Shown one piece after another: positions 5,103 through 10,635 of a DNA stretch of 10,635 bases. The DNA is taken from NCBI GenBank assembly GCA_003448675.1, contig DLXZ01000246.1, positions 1 through 10,635 of the forward strand, given 5' to 3'. Within the stretch, counting starts at the first letter, position 1; each line of letters starts with the position of its first letter. The stretch is from Porticoccaceae bacterium (GTDB lineage: Bacteria > Pseudomonadota > Gammaproteobacteria > Pseudomonadales > Porticoccaceae). Both the position numbers and the translations under genes were made by a program. The notes beneath the pieces were generated by a model. That model saw only the letters and a program-made list of their open reading frames with translations. It made no database searches and was not told the DNA's origin.

Positions 5103-8021
5103 ATGAACGCCCCGGTGAATCCCGCTTTCGAATTTATCCGCAGTCAACGTATCGAATCCCTCAATCTGGATGTCAGCGAGTACCGCCATATCAAAACCGG
5201 CGCCCAGCACATCCATATTGGCAGCGATAACGACGAGAATGTCTTTCTGGTGGCCCTGCGCACGGTCCCGGAGGACAGCACCGGGGTGGCTCATATCCTC
5301 GAGCACACAGCCCTGTGCGGCAGCGAAAAATACCCGGTGCGCGACCCCTTCTTTATGATGATTCGCCGCTCCCTGAATACCTTTATGAATGCCTTTACCA
5401 GCTCCGACTGGACTGCCTATCCCTTCGCCAGCCAGAACAAAAAAGACTTCAACAACCTGCTTGATGTCTACCTGGACGCGGTTTTCTTTTCCCGCCTGGA
5501 TGAGCTGGATTTTTCCCAGGAAGGCCATCGCCTGGAGTTTTCCGAGGCTGATAACCCCGACTCAGAACTGGTATACAAGGGCGTGGTGTTCAATGAAATG
5601 AAGGGCGCCATGAGTTCCGTGCCCTCCACCCTCTGGCACACCATGACCAAGTACCTGTACCCCACCTCCACCTACCATTTCAACAGCGGTGGCGACCCGG
5701 AGTGCATCCCCGACCTCAGCTACGAGCAGCTGGTGGATTTTTACAAGACCCACTACCACCCCAGCAATGCCATCTTTATGACCTTTGGCGATATCCCGGC
5801 CATCGAACACCAGAATAAATTCGAAACCCAGGTACTCAATGCCTTTGAGCCTCTCCCCGAAACCATCGCCGTGCCCGATGAAAAGCGCTACCTGGCGCCA
5901 CTCGCGGTGGAAGAGGCCTACGCCTTTGACGAGCCTGGCCCCAGTGAAGCTAAAACCCACATTGTGGTGGGTTGGTTGCTGGGCAACACCACCGACCTGA
6001 AGGCGTCCATGGAAGCCCACCTGCTCAACAGTGTACTGCTGGACAACAGCGCTTCGCCCCTGCTCAAGGCTCTGGAAACCACCGACCTGGGCGCCGCGCC
6101 TTCTCCTCTCTGTGGTCTGGAAGACTCCCAGAAAGAGCTGTGTTTTATGTGCGGCATCGAAGGCAGCGAAAGCGAGCGGGCCTTGGCCTTTGAGCAACTG
6201 GTCCTCGGCGTTCTGAAAGACGTGGCCGACAACGGCGTGCCCCAGGAACAGGTCGAAGCCTCCCTGCACCAGCTGGAATTACAGCAGCGGGAAATCGGGG
6301 GCGACAGCTATCCCTATGGCCTGCAACTGATTCTCACCGCGCTGACCAGCGCCACCCACCGGGGCGACCCCATCGCCCTGCTGGACCTGGAGCCGGTGCT
6401 GGCCCAGTTGCGCGAAGACATTAAAGACCCGGCTTTTATCAAAAACCTGACCAGGGAACTGTTGCTCGACAATCCCCACCGGGTGCGTCTGACCATGCAC
6501 CCGGACCAGGAGCTTTCCCACCGTCGGGAGCAGGCCGAACACGCCCGCCTGGAGATCATTCGCTCCCAGCTAAGCCAGGAGCAAAAACAGCAGGTGGTCG
6601 AGCGCGCCAAAGCCCTGCTCGAACGGCAGGCGCAAAAAGATGATGAAAGCCTGCTGCCCAAGGTGACTCTCGAGGACGTCGCTCCGGAAATGACCTATAT
6701 CGAGGCAGCCGGACGTCAAAATACGCCGCTGCCGCTGACCAGCTACGCCGTGGGCACTAACGGTCTGGTGTATCAGCAGATCATCCTGCCCCTGCCCCAA
6801 CTGGACGAATCCGAGCTGGCCCTGTTGCCGGTCTACACCAACTGCCTGACTGAGCTGGGCGTCGGCCAGCGTGACTACCTGGAAACCCAACTTTGGCAAT
6901 CCCGCGTCTGTGGCTCCATCCACGCCTACGCCTCCACCCGTGGGGAACCGGATAACGTACAAAGCCTGGACGGCCATCTGGTGCTCTCGGCCAAGGGCCT
7001 GGCGCCCAACCAGCAGGCCCTGTGCGAATTGATGGAGGAAACCCTGGACCAGGTTCGCTTTGACGAGCTGCCTCGCATTCGCGAGCTAGTGGCCCAGAGC
7101 CGGGCGCGGCGGGAAAACAGCGTTACCGCCGCCGGCCACAGTCTGGCTATGAGTGCCGCAGCAGCACGCTTCAGCCCGGGTGCCCTGCTGGCCCACCAAT
7201 GGGGTGGCCTGGAAGGCATCCGGCAGATCAAGCAGCTGGATAACTCCCTGGCCGAAGAGCAAGCCCTGAGCGCATTGGCCGGGCAACTGGCGGCCATTCA
7301 CCAGAAGATCATCAAGGCCCCGCGACAGTTTCTCCTGGTGGGCGAACAAGAACACCTGGACAGTTTTAGCAAAGCCATGGCCAGCAGTCTGAAAAACCCC
7401 GCTGCCGAGGCTTTTACCCCTTTCACCCGGCCTGGGATTTGCGAACCCACTAAACAATTGTGGCAAACCAGTACCCAGGTGAACTTCTGCGCCCAGGCCT
7501 ATCCCACCGTGCCCATGGACCATGCCGATGCCGCGGCCCTCAACGTGCTGGGTGGCTTTTTGCGCAATGGCTATCTACACCGGGCCATCCGCGAGCAGGG
7601 TGGCGCCTACGGCGGCGGCGCGGGCCAGGACAACAATATCGCTGCGTTTCGCTTTTTCTCCTACCGGGATCCCCGCACCGAGGGTACGCTGGCGGATTTC
7701 CGAGCATCACTGGACTGGCTAAGACAGGAACAACACCAGTGGCAGGCAGTAGAGGAAGCCATTCTCGGGGTAGTCTCAAGCATCGACAAGCCCGGCTCGC
7801 CAGCCGGTGATGCCAAGAACACCTTCCACGCCGAACTCAATGGCCGTACACGGGAAAAGCGGGAGCTGTTCCGCAACCGGGTACGCGCCGTGCGGTTGGA
7901 TGATCTGCTGCGGGTAGCCGATACCTATTTGCGGGAAGACCTGTGCAGCACCGCCATCATCACCAATCCCGATACAGCAGCTGAGCTGGGCGACCTGGGG
8001 CTGGACCTGGAGATCCTCTAG
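5103..8021 (+). CDS. M16C metallopeptidase, PreP/presequence-protease-like (insulinase family)
   Basis: A 972-residue, single-chain zinc peptidase of family M16C, the usual length for PreP-type enzymes, in which two homologous halves form a closed chamber that degrades short unstructured peptides. The inverted zinc motif HILEH is at residues 64-68 (H64, E67, H68). The third ligand is E165 in VFNEMKGAM. The 97-residue interval from H68 to E165 equals the H108-E205 interval of human PreP. In the C-terminal half, IREQGGAYGGGAG supplies R830 and Y836, the arginine/tyrosine pair that completes the active site, six residues apart as in plant PreP. All catalytic residues are present. There is no signal peptide, so it is expected to act in the cytosol, probably on peptide fragments. 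AAGG sequences at 5090-5093 and 5095-5098 precede the ATG. It probably heads an operon with cmoA 28 bases downstream. Confidence is high for M16C, lower for the exact substrate. Confidence 0.93.
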   Translation: MNAPVNPAFEFIRSQRIESLNLDVSEYRHIKTGAQHIHIGSDNDENVFLVALRTVPEDSTGVAHILEHTALCGSEKYPVRDPFFMMIRRSLNTFMNAFTSSDWTAYPFASQNKKDFNNLLDVYLDAVFFSRLDELDFSQEGHRLEFSEADNPDSELVYKGVVFNEMKGAMSSVPSTLWHTMTKYLYPTSTYHFNSGGDPECIPDLSYEQLVDFYKTHYHPSNAIFMTFGDIPAIEHQNKFETQVLNAFEPLPETIAVPDEKRYLAPLAVEEAYAFDEPGPSEAKTHIVVGWLLGNTTDLKASMEAHLLNSVLLDNSASPLLKALETTDLGAAPSPLCGLEDSQKELCFMCGIEGSESERALAFEQLVLGVLKDVADNGVPQEQVEASLHQLELQQREIGGDSYPYGLQLILTALTSATHRGDPIALLDLEPVLAQLREDIKDPAFIKNLTRELLLDNPHRVRLTMHPDQELSHRREQAEHARLEIIRSQLSQEQKQQVVERAKALLERQAQKDDESLLPKVTLEDVAPEMTYIEAAGRQNTPLPLTSYAVGTNGLVYQQIILPLPQLDESELALLPVYTNCLTELGVGQRDYLETQLWQSRVCGSIHAYASTRGEPDNVQSLDGHLVLSAKGLAPNQQALCELMEETLDQVRFDELPRIRELVAQSRARRENSVTAAGHSLAMSAAAARFSPGALLAHQWGGLEGIRQIKQLDNSLAEEQALSALAGQLAAIHQKIIKAPRQFLLVGEQEHLDSFSKAMASSLKNPAAEAFTPFTRPGICEPTKQLWQTSTQVNFCAQAYPTVPMDHADAAALNVLGGFLRNGYLHRAIREQGGAYGGGAGQDNNIAAFRFFSYRDPRTEGTLADFRASLDWLRQEQHQWQAVEEAILGVVSSIDKPGSPAGDAKNTFHAELNGRTREKRELFRNRVRAVRLDDLLRVADTYLREDLCSTAIITNPDTAAELGDLGLDLEIL

Positions 8022-8049
8022 CCCTTAGTCCGTGCCAAATGACAGAAAC

Positions 8050-8802
8050 ATGAGTGATCGCGATACCCTATTTGCCCACACAGAGTCCGTGGCCGGGTTT
8101 CGCTTTGACGCCGAGGTGGTCAAGGTCTTCCCGGACATGATCCAGCGCTCCGTACCCGGCTACGAAACTATCATTGCCATGACCGGCACCCTGGCCGAAC
8201 GCTACGGCCAGGCCAGTAGCAATTTTTACGACCTGGGCTGTTCCCTGGGCGCATCCACCATCGCCATGCGTCGGAGCATCACCACAGCGGGCTGCCATAT
8301 TATTGCGGTGGATAATTCCCCGGCCATGATCGAGCGCTGCCGGGAGGTTATCACGGCTGATAGCCAAACCCTTCGCGAGACAGGCGCTCAGACCCCGACG
8401 ACTGTGGAGCTGATACGCGCCGATATCCTGGACCTGGAGATAGAAAACGCCGCCATGGTGGTGATGAATTTCACCCTGCAGTTTATTGTGCCCGCCCAGC
8501 GCAAAACCCTTATTGAAAGGATTTACCGAGGCCTGAAGCCGGGCGGCATCTTAATTCTGTCAGAAAAAATTGCCTTTACCGATGCGCATCTCAATCAACT
8601 GATGATCGAGCTGCATCATGCCTTCAAGCGGGCCAATCACTACTCAGAGCTGGAAATCAGCCGCAAACGCAGCGCCCTGGAGAACGTCCTGATTCCGGAA
8701 ACCCTGGAATGCCATCGTCAGCGCCTGCAAGCAGCGGGTTTCAGCAGTATCGACGTCTGGTTTCAGTGTTTTAACTTCGCCTCCCTGCTGGCCATAAAAT
8801 GA
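8050..8802 (+). CDS. cmoA: Carboxy-S-adenosyl-L-methionine synthase CmoA
   Basis: CmoA converts SAM and prephenate to carboxy-SAM and phenylpyruvate, providing the donor for CmoB. The protein agrees with E. coli CmoA throughout: MSDRDTLF at the start, [13 protein letters not shown] (26-38), the SAM-binding loop [11 protein letters not shown] (60-70), [12 protein letters not shown] (87-98), [31 protein letters not shown] with the conserved arginine that recognises the carboxylate, and [10 protein letters not shown] near the end. The frame is open back to a GTG at 8032. The ATG at 8050 is preferred because it gives the conserved MSxRDTLF N-terminus and the normal length of about 250 residues. 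Neither start has a strong ribosome site, which suggests reinitiation after the upstream peptidase stop at 8021. The stop codon overlaps the cmoB start. Confidence 0.95.
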   Translation: MSDRDTLFAHTESVAGFRFDAEVVKVFPDMIQRSVPGYETIIAMTGTLAERYGQASSNFYDLGCSLGASTIAMRRSITTAGCHIIAVDNSPAMIERCREVITADSQTLRETGAQTPTTVELIRADILDLEIENAAMVVMNFTLQFIVPAQRKTLIERIYRGLKPGGILILSEKIAFTDAHLNQLMIELHHAFKRANHYSELEISRKRSALENVLIPETLECHRQRLQAAGFSSIDVWFQCFNFASLLAIK

Positions 8803-9785
8803 TCGACTACCAGCCCCTGCTGGCAGCGCTCCAGCACGAGCCTCGACTACGGCTCTGGGCAAAAACCCTGCCGGAGCAGATCGGCCAAGGGTTAAGCCCG
8901 GATCGTTGGGGAGACCTGCCCCAGTGGCAGGCAGTACTGGATGAGTTACCGAAACTCAGGCCCACCGCCCTCGAACTTGGCAGCCAGGTACAAATCGGCG
9001 CACCGGACGACTGCACTGAAGCGCAGCGCCATGCGCTCCAACAGGTCCTGATGGGCCTGCATCCCTGGCGCAAAGGCCCCTATGAACTATTCGGACTACA
9101 CATCGATACCGAGTGGCGCTCCGACCTGAAGTGGCAACGTCTGCAAAACGATATTGCCCCCCTGCATGACAAGCTGGTGCTCGATGTCGGCTGCGGCAAT
9201 GGCTACCACTGCTGGCGCATGCTCGGCGATGGCGCCCGCCGGGTTATTGGCATCGACCCCTCGCCCCGTTTTGTCCACCAGTTTTATGCCCTGAAACGCT
9301 ATGCATTGCTGCAACAGGAAGACCTGCCCGTGGACGTCCTACCCCTGGGTATCGAGGCAATGCCGCCGGAACTGGCCGCCTTCGACACGGTGTTTTCCAT
9401 GGGCGTGCTCTATCACCGACGCTCGCCCATGGATCATTTGCGAGAGCTCAAAGATTTGTTGCGGCCCGGCGGCCAGCTGGTGCTGGAAACCCTGATTATC
9501 GACAGCGACCAGGACAATCACGCGCTCGTTCCTGAAGGCCGCTACGCCAAAATGCGCAATGTCTGGTTTATTCCCACACCCAGGACCCTGATCGGCTGGT
9601 TACGTAAAACCGGCTTTCGCCAGGTCGCCTGCCTTGATGTCTGTCAAACAACAGAGAAGGAGCAGCGGCGCACCGACTGGATGACCTTTGAATCCCTGAC
9701 CGACTTCCTGAATCCCGATGACCCGAGCCTGACCATCGAGGGCCACCCGGCTCCGGTGCGCGCGGTATTTACCGCCACCGTCTAG
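8799..9785 (+). CDS. cmoB: tRNA U34 carboxymethyltransferase CmoB
   Basis: CmoB transfers the carboxymethyl group of carboxy-SAM to 5-hydroxyuridine 34, making cmo5U in tRNAs that read four-fold degenerate codons. The 328-residue length is normal for the family. Recognisable blocks are [20 protein letters not shown] (90-109; cofactor and tRNA contacts, including K92), the methyltransferase motif [15 protein letters not shown] (128-141), GIDPSPRF (151-158), [16 protein letters not shown] (195-210), LETLIID (229-235), [12 protein letters not shown] (248-259) and [17 protein letters not shown] (288-304). The N-terminal 90 residues form the family-specific helical domain. The start ATG overlaps the cmoA stop (ATGA), indicating translational coupling of two enzymes in consecutive steps. 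The hydroxylation that makes the ho5U precursor must be encoded elsewhere. Confidence 0.96.
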   Translation: MIDYQPLLAALQHEPRLRLWAKTLPEQIGQGLSPDRWGDLPQWQAVLDELPKLRPTALELGSQVQIGAPDDCTEAQRHALQQVLMGLHPWRKGPYELFGLHIDTEWRSDLKWQRLQNDIAPLHDKLVLDVGCGNGYHCWRMLGDGARRVIGIDPSPRFVHQFYALKRYALLQQEDLPVDVLPLGIEAMPPELAAFDTVFSMGVLYHRRSPMDHLRELKDLLRPGGQLVLETLIIDSDQDNHALVPEGRYAKMRNVWFIPTPRTLIGWLRKTGFRQVACLDVCQTTEKEQRRTDWMTFESLTDFLNPDDPSLTIEGHPAPVRAVFTATV

Positions 9786-9911
9786 GCCGCTATGCATGTT
9801 GTCGCCAGACCGGCGATGCAATAGACTTCGGCCCCGTCTGACTCACCCTCCAGCAGGGAGTGAGCCCTGCATCCAGCTTTAAATTCGCAGTAACGGGAGA
9901 CCCTACCCAAG
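9786..9911 (+). other. Intergenic leader between cmoB and the acyl-CoA synthetase, with small hairpins
   Basis: This 126-base gap holds two short hairpins. TCGCC (9802-9806) pairs with GGCGA (9812-9816) around a five-base loop. Bases 9842-9850 pair with 9856-9864 with one mismatch and one G-U pair around the loop CAGCA. Neither is followed by a T-run, so neither looks like a standard intrinsic terminator. TTGTCG (9799-9804) and TAGACT (9822-9827), 17 bases apart and each 4 of 6 to consensus, could be a weak promoter for the next gene. GGGAGA at 9895-9900 is its likely ribosome site, at a rather long 11 bases from the ATG. Confidence 0.35.
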
Positions 9912-10635
9912 ATGTATTTCGCCGACATAATCGAACAAACTCAAAACCAGCAACCGGATCATTGCGCCATCGTCTTCAATGGTGAGGAAATATCCTATCG
10001 ACAGCTCATGGAACGCAGCTGGCAGGTCGGTAACGCTCTGCAAAGTATGGACATACCCCGCCAGGAACGGGTCGCCCACCTGGCCAAAAACTCCCCGGAA
10101 TTCTACGAAATTTTCTTCGGCTGCTGCGCCACGGGCCTGGCTACCGCCGGCATCAATTGGCGCCTGGCCGGCCCGGAAATCGAACAACTGCTCAATTACA
10201 CGGGCAACTCTGTGCTGTTTGTCAGCAAGGAGTTTTACCAGACCGTGGAAGCCATTGAAGACAAGCTGGAGCACGTCAAACACATCATCGCCATCGACGG
10301 CGGCCACGAGCGCTGGACCGATTACAGCCAGTGGCGCGATCAACACGGGACCAGCCGCCCCAATGTGGAACTACACGGTGACGACGACATCCTCCACCTC
10401 TATACCAGTGGCACCACCGGCCTGCCCAAGGGCGTACAGCTCACCAATGAAGGCTATGTCAACGTCTACAATGCCTTTGTCGACAATGACATTCTCAATG
10501 TCGATAACAGCGCGGTGTTTATCAACGTCATGCCGCTGTTCCATGTCGGTGGCGTAAACCTCACCGTGGTTCCCCTGTTGCGTGGCGCAAAGGTGCACCT
10601 GCTAGTGGACTTTGAACCCACCGCGGTACTGGACA
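9912..10635 (+). CDS. Acyl-CoA synthetase, AMP-binding superfamily (partial, 3' end outside window)
   Basis: The frame from the ATG at 9912 stays open to the window end and gives 241 residues, roughly the first half of an enzyme usually about 500-550 aa long. It belongs to the adenylate-forming superfamily, which activates a carboxylic acid with ATP and then forms the CoA thioester. Evidence: an N-terminal region typical of class I ligases (AIVFNGEEISYRQL, 19-32; RVAHLAKNSPEFYEIFFGC, 53-71; INWRLAGPEIEQLL, 81-94), the complete P-loop-like signature YTSGTTGLPKGV (164-175), and MPLFHVGG (207-214). The frame is closed upstream by a TAA at 9891, so 9912 is the only plausible start. The substrate-binding pocket and C-terminal lid lie outside the window, so fatty-acid, aromatic-acid or steroid-acid specificity cannot be judged. 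It follows cmoB on the same strand after a gap large enough for its own promoter. Confidence 0.9.
   Translation, partial: MYFADIIEQTQNQQPDHCAIVFNGEEISYRQLMERSWQVGNALQSMDIPRQERVAHLAKNSPEFYEIFFGCCATGLATAGINWRLAGPEIEQLLNYTGNSVLFVSKEFYQTVEAIEDKLEHVKHIIAIDGGHERWTDYSQWRDQHGTSRPNVELHGDDDILHLYTSGTTGLPKGVQLTNEGYVNVYNAFVDNDILNVDNSAVFINVMPLFHVGGVNLTVVPLLRGAKVHLLVDFEPTAVLD

Noticed and set aside
5562..6269. 235-codon open frame on the minus strand
   Set aside because: It lies entirely inside the M16C peptidase gene, antisense to conserved sequence, and its glycine/valine/histidine-rich product has no recognisable domain. GC-rich codon bias explains it.
8032..8049. GTG start six codons upstream of cmoA
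   Set aside because: It adds residues not found in CmoA relatives and has no ribosome site; the ATG at 8050 gives the conserved MSxRDTLF start.
9903..10346. 147-codon open frame on the minus strand
   Set aside because: Antisense to the N-terminal half of the acyl-CoA synthetase, with no motif or ribosome site.
9979..10557. 192-codon open frame on the plus strand
   Set aside because: It is a shifted frame of the acyl-CoA synthetase, whose true frame starts at 9912 and carries the YTSGTTGLPKGV signature. The shifted product is a serine/threonine/proline-rich translation without motifs.

Overview
The window looks like a chromosomal segment of a gammaproteobacterium. The cmoA-cmoB pair, the tatC tail and a cytosolic PreP-type M16C peptidase support this. 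Together with the catabolic-looking genes they suggest an environmental, possibly marine, lineage of the Cellvibrionales type; that narrower placement is inference from gene content. Base composition is uneven. Two hand-counted 60-base samples gave 28/60 G+C at 961-1020 (sulfotransferase) and 42/60 at 6961-7020 (peptidase).

Left edge and accessory block (1-4960). The window opens on the last 50 codons of tatC (+). Facing it is a SULT-type PAPS-dependent sulfotransferase (-). A 212-base divergent gap separates that gene from a PF04909-type amidohydrolase (+). The amidohydrolase converges on a three-gene minus-strand run transcribed in the order short-chain dehydrogenase, cyclase-family metal hydrolase, and a very short (163 aa) Rossmann/FAD-like protein. 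The last two are only 9 bases apart. Dehydrogenase, two metal hydrolases and a small flavoprotein-like protein look like a catabolic or modification cassette for a small organic acid, lactone or aromatic compound. No gene in it identifies the substrate.

Core block (5103-9785). Divergent from the dehydrogenase lies a probable operon: a 972-residue M16C metallopeptidase, then cmoA 28 bases downstream, then cmoB overlapping cmoA by an ATGA junction. CmoA makes carboxy-S-adenosylmethionine from SAM and prephenate. CmoB uses it to carboxymethylate 5-hydroxyuridine at wobble position 34 of certain tRNAs.

Right edge (9786-10635). After a 126-base leader with small hairpins, an acyl-CoA synthetase of the AMP-binding superfamily begins and runs off the window. 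Its first 241 residues include the complete ATP-binding signature.

I found no tRNA or rRNA genes, CRISPR arrays, insertion sequences, attachment sites or convincing intrinsic terminators. No clearly new biological system is visible. The points most worth a second look are the compact Rossmann protein, the metal-hydrolase/SDR cassette between core genes, and two 6-7-6 inverted repeats that overlap candidate -10 elements.
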